Positions 1-6,175 of a stretch of 9,167 nucleotides of DNA are shown piece by piece. The translations under genes were made by a program, and so were the position numbers. Position 1 is the stretch's first letter; every line of letters begins with the position of its first letter. Where the stretch lies: NCBI GenBank assembly GCA_041742255.1, contig JBGSIZ010000122.1, positions 1 through 9,167 on the forward strand, written 5' to 3'. The DNA comes from JBGSIZ01 sp041742255 (GTDB lineage Bacteria; Pseudomonadota; Alphaproteobacteria; Rhodobacterales; Rhodobacteraceae). Under the pieces are notes generated by a model. That model was not told the origin of the DNA. It worked only from the letters and a program-made list of their open reading frames with translations, and ran no database searches.

Positions 1-2
1 TG

Positions 3-1295
3 CCGCAACCCGTGGCGCGCGGCCCCTTGGGCCAGACAACGGGCACAGCGTCCCGCCTGTGGCCTCCGATCGAGGTCACCATTGGCAACGCGGTCTGTGC
101 GCAATGCCATTCGTCCGTCACCTATGACGCGGCGGGGCAACCGGACACCAGCCGGGCGTGGCTGGGCATGGGGAACACATCCATCAACCTTGAAGGCTAT
201 ACGATGGGCCTGTTCACCGCGTTCCGCGACGCCGACGATGCGGCCCTGATGGAGGTGGCGCTGGCGCGGTTCCCGGACACATCGCTGCGCGAACGGTTGA
301 CACTGCGCCATGCGGTGCTGCCGCGCCTGCGGGCTACCGTGGCCCAGCGCGACGCGCAATACGGATCATTCCTGCCGTTCCGGTTGTCCACGGTGGGGGC
401 GACCAACGGGTTGGACAGTCTGCGCAACCGGTTGGGTCTGATCCCGGACGGAACGGTGGTGACCCAAAGCACCTTCAATTCCCTGCCCGATCTGGGGGAC
501 CGGCTGTTGCGGCGGCGGTTGCTGTTGTCGGGGTCCTATGCCTTGCCAGACCCCGACCGGGCGATGACGCCTGCGGATGTGGACGACACCCACCGCGCAA
601 ACCTTGCTGCGATGATCGCCTATTTCACGGTGCCCGCGATGGGGGTGTCACCCGCTGTGGCGCAGGATCATTGGGACCAGGCCCGGGATGTGGTGGCATG
701 GCTGGAAACCTACCGCCCACAGCCGTTTCCGGGGCCGATTGATCCGGTGCGGGCGGCACAAGGGCAAGCGATCTATGCAGACCGCTGCGCCGCATGCCAC
801 GGCACCTATGACAGCAGCCTGACCACCCCCCGCCTGACCCGGTTCCCCAACTGGCACGGCACGGTGGGCACCGACCCGGAACGGTCCGCGCTGGTGACCC
901 AAGATTTTGCCGATGCGGCCAACGCCACCTTGTTTGGTGAATTCCGGGCGGTGACGGTCACTGGCTATGCGGCGCCGCCCTTGTCCGGTCTGTGGGCCAC
1001 GGCCCCCTATCTGCACAACGGATCGGTGCCGACCCTGTGGCACCTTCTGACGCCCGACGCCCGCCCGGCCCGGTTCATGGCCGGGGGCCACGCGATCGAC
1101 ACCGCGCGGGTGGGCATCGCCGGGCAATTGGACGGGGATGGCTGGATGTTCCCGGAAGGCTATGTGCCGTGGTCCACGCCGTTGCTGGTGGACACCGCCG
1201 ATTTCGGCATGAGCGCGTCAGGCCATGTGGCCGAAGTCGAGGGGCTGGACGACACGCAAAAGGCCGCGTTGATCGACTACCTCAAATTGCTCTAG
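3..1295 (+). CDS. Di-haem c-type cytochrome (RoxA / di-haem peroxidase-like), 5' end missing
   Basis: This is the C-terminal part of a periplasmic c-type cytochrome. The reading frame is open to the left edge, so the GTG at 12 is unlikely to be the true start and the signal peptide lies outside the window. Numbered from that GTG, two haem-attachment motifs are seen: CAQCH at residues 29-33 and CAACH at 259-263. After the second comes the block GLWATAPYLHNGSVPTL (residues 327-343) and a C-terminal SGH segment (403-405) followed by a helix ending YLKLL. That arrangement is typical of long di-haem cytochromes related to rubber oxygenase RoxA and di-haem cytochrome c peroxidases. H335 and H405 are plausible axial ligands, by inference only. 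The substrate cannot be told: electron transfer, peroxide reduction or oxygenase chemistry are all possible. It ends in TAG, overlapping the converging gene by 4 bp. Confidence 0.85.
   Translation, partial: PQPVARGPLGQTTGTASRLWPPIEVTIGNAVCAQCHSSVTYDAAGQPDTSRAWLGMGNTSINLEGYTMGLFTAFRDADDAALMEVALARFPDTSLRERLTLRHAVLPRLRATVAQRDAQYGSFLPFRLSTVGATNGLDSLRNRLGLIPDGTVVTQSTFNSLPDLGDRLLRRRLLLSGSYALPDPDRAMTPADVDDTHRANLAAMIAYFTVPAMGVSPAVAQDHWDQARDVVAWLETYRPQPFPGPIDPVRAAQGQAIYADRCAACHGTYDSSLTTPRLTRFPNWHGTVGTDPERSALVTQDFADAANATLFGEFRAVTVTGYAAPPLSGLWATAPYLHNGSVPTLWHLLTPDARPARFMAGGHAIDTARVGIAGQLDGDGWMFPEGYVPWSTPLLVDTADFGMSASGHVAEVEGLDDTQKAALIDYLKLL
1292..1295. other. Convergent stop-codon overlap (CTAG)
   Basis: The palindrome CTAG holds the TAG stop of the plus-strand cytochrome gene (1293-1295) and the TAG stop of the minus-strand acyltransferase gene (complement of 1292-1294). 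There is no intergenic DNA, so each mRNA must run antisense into the other gene before terminating. I saw no hairpin plus T-tract immediately past either stop. Confidence 0.9.
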
Positions 1296-2401
1296 ATCGG
1301 TTTGGCGAACAGGTGCAAGCGGTGCAGCGGTTGCGCCCCTGCCTTGGTCTTTTGCGCAAGGCTGGGACCGTTCACATCAGCGATCCATGTATTGCCCAGA
1401 CTGTGATACCCCGCCGCCTGCATCGCCAGAATGACACGGCGCAACACCACCGGATTGACCCCGCGCCCTTGCCATTCGGGCAACACGCCCGAAAATATCA
1501 GAACCGCGCGGCGGTTGCGGATCCGGTGCGCCAGAAAATGAAACGGCGCGGTCACCCCCATCCGGGACCGGATCCGGGCCAGAAACGGGTTCAGGTCCGG
1601 CACGCAGATGATGCAGGCAATCGGCACCCCGCGATGGTGCAACACGGCGGAAATTCGGGGGTCCATGACCCATTTCATATCCTTGGCCTGAAAATGGAAT
1701 TCGTCCGCTGTCACCGGCACGAACATCGGGTTGCGGGCAAAGGAGGCGTTGAGGATCAGCCGCGCCTCTTCCATCCGCTGCGGGATGGTCGAACGGGGGA
1801 TGGGGGCAAAGGTGAAATCGGGGTCGTCCAGAATGGCCTGCTGTTTGGGTCCGATGGCGGGGGGAATGGCCGTGGTCAGGTCCAGCGCAAAGGTGGTCAT
1901 GGGAAAGGTGGGGGCATAACCGTTGTCGGCCAAAAGCCGGGCAATATGGGGCGGCGACCACACCAGATCCAGATAGGGCGGGCGGTCAAACCCGTCGGTC
2001 ATCACACCGATTTGCTGCATCGCGGTCAGGTTGAAATTGCCCGCAATCTCGGTGCAGCCTTTGGCGCGGCACCACTCCTCGGCGGCCCCCAACAAGGCGG
2101 CGGCGGCTTGCGGATCGTCGGCACAGTCGAAATACCCGAAATATCCGCGCGACAGCCCGTGGGCCCGGTTGGACGCGCCATGCACATGGGCGGTGATCCG
2201 GCCAACAACCCGGCCCGCCCGGTGCGCCGTCCAGAACACCAGATCGCTGCCCGGATCGCGGAACAGCGGGTTCTGGGCAGTGTCCACAAACCGCTTCAGA
2301 TCGGACCGCAAGGGGGACACATAGGCGGTGCCCGGTCCATAAGCGGCAAACGGGGCGTCAAAAAAGGCCGCGAAATCGTTGAGGCGCAGGGTGATGGTCA
2401 T
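1292..2401 (-). CDS. Tandem GNAT-type N-acyltransferase
   Basis: A 369-residue cytosolic protein that looks like two GNAT folds in tandem. The N-terminal half (about 45-165) has the pattern GYFGYFDCADD (86-96), a helix with EEW (108-110), GNFNLTA (121-127) and DGFDRPP (136-142), as in a family of large proteobacterial GNAT proteins of unknown substrate. The C-terminal half (about 200-369) carries GVLPEWQGRGVN (305-316), which resembles the acyl-CoA pyrophosphate loop Q-x-x-G-x-G with the last glycine replaced by asparagine. It probably transfers an acyl group from acyl-CoA to an unknown amine. There is no signal peptide or membrane segment. The ATG at 2401 has no clear Shine-Dalgarno; a 6-bp hairpin lies 12 bp upstream. 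It follows the flavin oxidoreductase gene by 84 bp on the same strand and ends in TAG overlapping the cytochrome stop. Confidence 0.85.
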   Translation of the reverse strand: MTITLRLNDFAAFFDAPFAAYGPGTAYVSPLRSDLKRFVDTAQNPLFRDPGSDLVFWTAHRAGRVVGRITAHVHGASNRAHGLSRGYFGYFDCADDPQAAAALLGAAEEWCRAKGCTEIAGNFNLTAMQQIGVMTDGFDRPPYLDLVWSPPHIARLLADNGYAPTFPMTTFALDLTTAIPPAIGPKQQAILDDPDFTFAPIPRSTIPQRMEEARLILNASFARNPMFVPVTADEFHFQAKDMKWVMDPRISAVLHHRGVPIACIICVPDLNPFLARIRSRMGVTAPFHFLAHRIRNRRAVLIFSGVLPEWQGRGVNPVVLRRVILAMQAAGYHSLGNTWIADVNGPSLAQKTKAGAQPLHRLHLFAKPI

Positions 2402-2413
2402 GATCTTGAAATC

Positions 2414-2435
2414 GCCGGGTTACCAATGTCCCGGC
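2414..2435. repeat. Perfect 6-bp inverted repeat upstream of the acyltransferase start
   Basis: GCCGGG (2414-2419) and CCCGGC (2430-2435) are exact reverse complements with a 10-base loop. The repeat ends 12 bp before the minus-strand ATG at 2401, where no good Shine-Dalgarno is visible. It could fold in the mRNA next to the initiation site or be a protein-binding site. The right arm overlaps one copy of the direct repeat CCCGGCAACCC (2430-2440, second copy 2458-2468). Confidence 0.5.
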
Positions 2436-2468
2436 AACCCTAGGGGGCGCAGCACACCCCGGCAACCC
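2430..2468. repeat. 11-bp direct repeat CCCGGCAACCC, two copies
   Basis: The same 11 bases occur at 2430-2440 and 2458-2468, 28 bp start to start, in the 84-bp gap between the flavin oxidoreductase and acyltransferase genes. The spacing is not far from three helical turns, so paired protein sites are conceivable. No function is known. Confidence 0.55.
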
Positions 2469-2493
2469 GGCTTGAGGTGCCCGCCTCAGGCCG
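2468..2493 (-). terminator. Hairpin spanning the flavin oxidoreductase stop; terminator-like without T-tract
   Basis: CGGC (2468-2471) pairs with GCCG (2490-2493) and TGAGG (2473-2477) with CCTCA (2484-2488), giving a 10-position stem with one mismatch and a 6-base loop. The TGA stop of the minus-strand gene (2486-2488) lies in the stem. No run of T follows on the minus strand, so a classic intrinsic terminator is not shown. It may act as a 3'-end stabiliser or partial attenuator before the downstream acyltransferase gene. Confidence 0.4.
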
Positions 2494-3523
2494 CCTTGCC
2501 CCGCGCCAGAATATCGCGGGCCATCGGGATCACCTCCGTGCCATACAAATGCACAGAGGTCATCAGGTCGTCATGCGGCAATGTCCCCTGACTGTATTTC
2601 ATCTCGAACCGGGCAAGGTCCAACGCCTGCACCGTCCGGGCGATCTTGGCGGCGACGGTGGCGGGGCTGCCGACATACATCGACCCATGGGTGACCTCGC
2701 GGTCAAATTCGGCACGGCTGGCAGGCGGCCACCCGCGTTCGCGGCCAATCCGGTTGCGCAAGGCGCTGTAGCCATCCCATGCGGCGTCCTGTGCTTCGCG
2801 GTCGGTCGGGGCAATGTGGCCGGGAGAATGGACGCCCAGCGGTTTGGGGGTCTTGCCGGTCTGGCGATAGGCATCGTGATACAGGTCCACGAACGGGCGG
2901 AACCGGGACGGGGCGCCGCCGATGATGGCCAGCATCATGGGCATGTCATAACGCACGGCACGCACCACGGACTCGGGGCTGCCCCCCACACCAATCCACG
3001 CAGTCAACCCACCGGCCGGCATGTCGGGATAGATCCGGACATCGTCCAACGGCGGGCGGGTCGTGCCCGCCCATGTGACAGGGCCGCCAGCCAACAGGCG
3101 GGCAAACAGGTCCAGCCGTTCTTCGAACAAGGTTTCATACTGGCGCAGGTCATGGCCGAACAACCCATAGCTTTCGGTGAACGATCCGCGCCCCAGAACC
3201 ACCTCGGCGCGGCCCCCGGCCACGGCCTGCAAGGTTGAAAACCGCTGAAACAGGCGGACGGGATCGTCGGTGGACAACACGGTGACGGCGGTGCCCACGG
3301 TGATCCGCTGCGTCCGGGCTGCGATGGTGGCGAGCAATATTTCGGGGGCGGACACCGCAAAATCGTCGCGGTGATGTTCGCCGATGCCGAAATGGTCCAC
3401 GCCCACCGCATCGGCCAGAACAGCCTGAGCCACCACATCTCGCAACACCTGATCGTGGGGCACGAGCGCGCCATCCGGGCCGCGCGTCACATCGCCAAAG
3501 GTATCAAGGGCAAACTGGGTCAT
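2486..3523 (-). CDS. LLM-class flavin-dependent oxidoreductase (Atu2307/SP_0267-like)
   Basis: A 345-residue luciferase-like monooxygenase: a TIM-barrel enzyme that uses reduced FMN (F420 in some relatives) to oxidise an organic substrate, cytosolic. Visible family features are FGIGEHHRDDFAVSAPE (45-61), the strand ITVGTAVTVLSTDDPVR (74-90), GGRAEVVLGRGSFTESY (103-119) and a C-terminal segment with GSPATVAAKI (285-294). This pattern fits the Atu2307/SP_0267 branch, whose substrate is unknown. Start: the frame extends to an ATG at 3583, but the ATG at 3523 is preceded by AGGAG at suitable spacing and begins the conserved MTQFALDTFGD segment, so I take 3523. Length matches the family (about 340). 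It lies 155 bp downstream of the MttB-like gene on the same strand, with a possible promoter of its own. Confidence 0.92.
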   Translation of the reverse strand: MTQFALDTFGDVTRGPDGALVPHDQVLRDVVAQAVLADAVGVDHFGIGEHHRDDFAVSAPEILLATIAARTQRITVGTAVTVLSTDDPVRLFQRFSTLQAVAGGRAEVVLGRGSFTESYGLFGHDLRQYETLFEERLDLFARLLAGGPVTWAGTTRPPLDDVRIYPDMPAGGLTAWIGVGGSPESVVRAVRYDMPMMLAIIGGAPSRFRPFVDLYHDAYRQTGKTPKPLGVHSPGHIAPTDREAQDAAWDGYSALRNRIGRERGWPPASRAEFDREVTHGSMYVGSPATVAAKIARTVQALDLARFEMKYSQGTLPHDDLMTSVHLYGTEVIPMARDILARGKAA

Positions 3524-3546
3524 CGGGTCTCTCCTGTGCTGAAACC

Positions 3547-3555
3547 GATATAACA
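3547..3555 (-). promoter_or_regulatory. Possible extended -10 promoter element for the flavin oxidoreductase gene
   Basis: On the minus strand the sequence reads TGTTATATC, which fits an extended -10 (TG-n-TATAAT, 4 of 6 in the hexamer). It would place transcription start near 3540, about 17 bases before the ATG at 3523. No good -35 box is seen. It is the only A/T-rich spot in this gap apart from the T-tract near 3636. Confidence 0.3.
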
Positions 3556-3635
3556 CCGAGACAAACGCTCTGCGCCCCTGCATCAGCGCACGCAGGTCTG
3601 GTCATTTTCGCGCAATCCCCAGTTTCTTACTGCCG

Positions 3636-3664
3636 AAAAAACCGCCGCCGGAGGCTCCCGCACC
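3636..3664 (-). terminator. Possible intrinsic terminator after the MttB-like gene
   Basis: On the minus strand, about 15 bp past the MttB-like stop (3679), a GC-rich stretch containing GAGCCTCCGGCGGCGG is followed directly by six T (3641-3636). From memory, similar GCCTCCGGCGG-plus-T sequences recur at gene ends in Rhodobacteraceae. Only short imperfect stems can be drawn (for example GCC/GGC around TCC), so termination strength is doubtful. Confidence 0.4.
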
Positions 3665-3678
3665 AACGGCAAGGCGCG

Positions 3679-5238
3679 TCAGAAATCGGTGGGCGCGCCG
3701 CCTTCGGATTTGCGGCGGGCCACGAAATCGGCCAGTTCGTCGCGGATGGCGATGTCCATGGGCGGTTCCTCGAAATGGGTCAGGATGTCCTTGAACATCC
3801 GGTTCGCGCGTTCCGGGGTCCAGACCGCACCGGACAATTCCCACGCCTCGTAATTGCGCCAGTCCGATACAAAGGGTTCATAGAACGCAGTTTCATAGCG
3901 GTCCTGGGTGTGTTGCAGACCAAAGAAGTGACCAGTGGGACCAACTTCGCGGATGGCGTCCACGGCGATATCCTCGGGGGCGGTGGCCACGATCATCGGC
4001 TCCATATACCGCTGGATCATCTGCAGGATTTCGCAATCCATGATGAATTTCTCGGGGCTGGCGATCAGCCCGCCTTCCAGCCATCCGGCCGCGTGATACA
4101 CCATGTTGGTGCCCGACTGCACTGCCGACCACAGCGAATTGGAGGTTTCCCACATCGCCTGACCATCGGGCACATTGGCGGCACAAACCCCCGATGCCCG
4201 CATCGGCAACCCGTAAAACCGGGCCATCTGCCCGGTCATCTGGGTGGCCCGCATGTATTCAGGCGTGCCAAAGGCAGGCGCGCCCGATTTCATGTCCACG
4301 TTGCTGGTGAATGTCCCGATCACACAGGAGCATCCGGGCACCACATGCTGGAACAGGGCAATCGCCGCCAATGCCTCGGCAATCGACAAGGTCACAGCAC
4401 CCGCCATCGTCACCGGGGCCATGGCCCCCGCCAGCGTGAACGGCGTCACCACCACCGCCTGCCCCCGCCGGATCAACCGCAAACATCCGTCGATCATCGG
4501 CACGTCGTGTTTCAGGGGCGAGGTGGAGTTGATGTTGGTATACATCCGGGGCGTGGCCCGAAACTCGGCCTCGGTCAGGCCGCCCGCGATGCGCACCATT
4601 TCCATCACGTCCTCGACCCGTTCGGGGCCAAGGCTGTAGGCATGCATCACCTTGTCGGTGATCGTCAGCTTGTCGAACAACACGTCAAGGTGCCGGACGC
4701 TTGCGTGGATATCGACGGGTTCCACCGGATAGCCGCCCGCAAAATGGATACAGTTGAAATGCTGGGTCAACCGCAACAGGTTGGCACAATGCGCCCGCGT
4801 CCCCGGCACCTTTCGACCCAGATCAAGGTCGTGGTAATTGGGCGGCGACGACACATTGCCAAACAGGATCACATTGTCCCCAATGGTCAGGGTCCGGTCG
4901 GTGTTGCGGGGGGTGATGGTGAACGACGCAGGGGCGCGGCGGACCATCTCCATGACCCAATCGCGGCCCATCCGCACATTCGTCCCGTTGACGGTGCAGC
5001 CTGCCTGCCTGAACAGCACCAGCGCTTCTTCGTTGAGAAACTCGATCCCGATATCCTCAAGAATGCGCATCGCGCCGTCGTGGATTGCCGCCACGCCACC
5101 CTCGCCCAGCGGTTCGGTCGGTTTGTCCGTGTTCACAGGCATCCGCCACGGCATCTGCGGGAACAGTTCCAGACTGCGTTTGGCGGTATTGGCGGCCCGG
5201 CCGCCACTGCGCCGCTTGCGTTGGGGGGTGTCGGTCAT
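3679..5238 (-). CDS. MttB-family (trimethylamine/betaine) methyltransferase, non-pyrrolysine
   Basis: A 519-residue member of the trimethylamine methyltransferase family (MttB/COG5598). Family members move a methyl group from a methylated amine to the cobalt of a partner corrinoid protein, in the cytosol. Archaeal MttB carries pyrrolysine at an in-frame UAG. This gene has no internal stop, so it belongs with non-pyrrolysine homologues such as glycine betaine methyltransferase MtgB; the substrate here is unknown. Recognisable blocks are DGAMRILEDIGIEF (54-67), GGYPVEPVDIHASVRHLD (168-185), TPFTLAGAMAPVTMAGA (265-281), the conserved region GLPMRASG...PDGQ...SGTNMVYHAAGWLEGG (343-390) and VGPTGHFFGLQHT (432-444). 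The N-terminus is basic (KRRSGGRA, 8-15), as is common in proteobacterial members. Start: the ATG at 5238 has GGGAG at suitable spacing; an upstream in-frame ATG at 5286 adds 16 unlikely residues. No corrinoid protein or reductive activator gene is in the window. Confidence 0.93.
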   Translation of the reverse strand: MTDTPQRKRRSGGRAANTAKRSLELFPQMPWRMPVNTDKPTEPLGEGGVAAIHDGAMRILEDIGIEFLNEEALVLFRQAGCTVNGTNVRMGRDWVMEMVRRAPASFTITPRNTDRTLTIGDNVILFGNVSSPPNYHDLDLGRKVPGTRAHCANLLRLTQHFNCIHFAGGYPVEPVDIHASVRHLDVLFDKLTITDKVMHAYSLGPERVEDVMEMVRIAGGLTEAEFRATPRMYTNINSTSPLKHDVPMIDGCLRLIRRGQAVVVTPFTLAGAMAPVTMAGAVTLSIAEALAAIALFQHVVPGCSCVIGTFTSNVDMKSGAPAFGTPEYMRATQMTGQMARFYGLPMRASGVCAANVPDGQAMWETSNSLWSAVQSGTNMVYHAAGWLEGGLIASPEKFIMDCEILQMIQRYMEPMIVATAPEDIAVDAIREVGPTGHFFGLQHTQDRYETAFYEPFVSDWRNYEAWELSGAVWTPERANRMFKDILTHFEEPPMDIAIRDELADFVARRKSEGGAPTDF

Positions 5239-5257
5239 GGCGGTCTCCCTGTGGTTC

Positions 5258-5286
5258 GGGATAGTCTGGCAAGGTTTGCGCGCCAA
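5258..5286 (-). promoter_or_regulatory. Weak promoter candidate for the MttB-like gene
   Basis: On the minus strand TTGGCG (5286-5281) and TATCCC (5263-5258) are 17 bp apart, a sigma70-like spacing with 4/6 and 3/6 matches. Transcription would start about 12 bases before the ATG at 5238, leaving just room for the GGGAG ribosome site. The -35 candidate lies inside the inverted repeat at 5279-5296. Confidence 0.22.
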
Positions 5287-5296
5287 GGCGGGCGCG
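5279..5296. repeat. Perfect 6-bp inverted repeat in the MttB-like gene leader
   Basis: CGCGCC (5279-5284) and GGCGCG (5291-5296) are exact reverse complements with a 6-base spacer. It lies about 41 bp upstream of the ATG at 5238 and overlaps the candidate -35 box, so it could be an operator. A hairpin at the 3' end of the HAD transcript is equally possible; no T-tract follows. Confidence 0.4.
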
Positions 5297-5300
5297 TTAC

Positions 5301-5315
5301 CGACAGAACCTGTCG
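5301..5315. repeat. Perfect 6-bp inverted repeat, 3-base loop
   Basis: CGACAG (5301-5306), AAC, CTGTCG (5310-5315). It sits 5 bp from the neighbouring inverted repeat at 5279-5296, so the 111-bp gap between the HAD and MttB-like genes carries two hairpins in a row. Operator or transcript-processing roles are both possible. Confidence 0.4.
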
Positions 5316-5334
5316 CATTTCTGCGCAGCGCCCG

Positions 5335-5358
5335 CGTTCAGCCCTCCGTTCAGCCCTG
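5335..5358. repeat. 12-bp tandem duplication across the HAD gene stop codon
   Basis: CGTTCAGCCCTC (5335-5346) and CGTTCAGCCCTG (5347-5358) are adjacent copies differing only at the last base. Each holds TCA, the complement of TGA, so the HAD gene has its stop at 5350-5352 and a second in-frame TGA four codons on, at 5338-5340. This looks like a slippage duplication of the gene end. Confidence 0.7.
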
Positions 5359-6066
5359 CGATCCACCTGCCAGCCAGTCCGGCAGGTCCGCAATGGACGC
5401 CAGCACCACATCGGCATGGGGGGCAAGGTCGGCACGGGTTGCCGGTCCGGTCAGAACCCCCATCGTCACCATCCCCGCCGCGCGGCCCGCATGCAGGTCA
5501 TGCAGGCTGTCGCCGATCATCAGGCACCGCGCGGGGTCCAGCCCGGTGGCCGCACAAAACGCGTGTAACTGTCCGGGGCCGGGTTTCGCACCGTGCCCAC
5601 TGTCATAGCCCGCGACAAAATCCATCAGACCGTCAATGCCCGCGCGGGCCAGATGGGTGTGCGCCGGGCCCTGCGCATCATTGGTGCACACGCCCAGCCG
5701 CAGTCCCCGCCCCGCCAGCGTCTGCATCAGCGCCCGCAAGGGCGTCGCTTCGATCTGGGGCACCTGCGTGGCCTTGGATTTCATCCGATGCACCAGATCA
5801 TCCCGGTCCGCGCCGGGCAGCGCGGGCAGCACGGCCTCGGCCACGACCAACGTGGTTTCGGCGATCACGATGGACCCCGGTTGGAACACGCGCGCCGACA
5901 GGTCATAGCCCAGAATGTCCGCCAACCGCGCGCTCAGGGCGGCATCCCCCCCGGCCAGATCGGCAATCATCCCCGCCGTCCACGCCCCCCATGTGGCGTT
6001 GAAATCGAACAAGGTGCCGTCCTTGTCGAACACAATTCCTTGAAGGGATGTCGGGTCTGTTATCAT
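5350..6066 (-). CDS. HAD-superfamily hydrolase, phosphoglycolate phosphatase-like
   Basis: A 238-residue cytosolic HAD subfamily IA phosphatase. All four catalytic motifs are present: motif I DKDGT (14-18, nucleophile D14 and acid/base D16), motif II CTND (127-130, T128), motif III lysine K161 in AKPGP, and motif IV GDSLHD (185-190, D186 and D190). Residues about 22-100 form the helical cap expected for the Gph type. The likely reaction is hydrolysis of a small phosphate ester such as phosphoglycolate, but the substrate cannot be assigned from sequence. Start: the ATG at 6066 follows GGAG with a 7-base spacer; a much longer open frame to 6327 would overlap the divergent gene and has no family similarity. 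It is the first of four minus-strand genes, 111 bp ahead of the MttB-like gene, and is divergent from the SRPBCC gene over 109 bp. Confidence 0.9.
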   Translation of the reverse strand: MITDPTSLQGIVFDKDGTLFDFNATWGAWTAGMIADLAGGDAALSARLADILGYDLSARVFQPGSIVIAETTLVVAEAVLPALPGADRDDLVHRMKSKATQVPQIEATPLRALMQTLAGRGLRLGVCTNDAQGPAHTHLARAGIDGLMDFVAGYDSGHGAKPGPGQLHAFCAATGLDPARCLMIGDSLHDLHAGRAAGMVTMGVLTGPATRADLAPHADVVLASIADLPDWLAGGSQG

Positions 6067-6175
6067 TTGTCTGCTCCGTTTCGTCGTCGTGGTCATGGTG
6101 CGCCGGGGCATCGGGGTTGCCTTTGCGCGGCCAATCGCACACCGTTGCCGCAGCTTTATTGGGTATCTGGTGCGC

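Noticed and set aside
992..2443. A 483-codon plus-strand open frame overlapping the cytochrome end and antisense to the acyltransferase
   Set aside because: It runs out of frame through the conserved cytochrome C-terminus and opposite the GNAT gene, with no domain of its own.
3524..3583. N-terminal extension of the flavin oxidoreductase to the ATG at 3583
   Set aside because: The 20 extra residues do not look like the family, while the ATG at 3523 has AGGAG at good spacing and begins the conserved region.
3679..5238. Pyrrolysine use in the MttB-like gene
   Set aside because: There is no in-frame TAG inside the coding region; the frame is open throughout, so it is a non-pyrrolysine homologue.
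5239..5349. A possible cobalamin riboswitch ahead of the MttB-like gene
   Set aside because: The gap is only 111 bp, shorter than a full riboswitch, and I see no B12-box sequence; the two hairpins there are simple inverted repeats.
3775..5568. A long plus-strand open frame (597 codons) opposite the MttB-like and HAD genes
   Set aside because: It is antisense to two clearly recognised proteins, is rich in His, Arg, Gly and Pro, as high-GC shadow frames are, and resembles no family.
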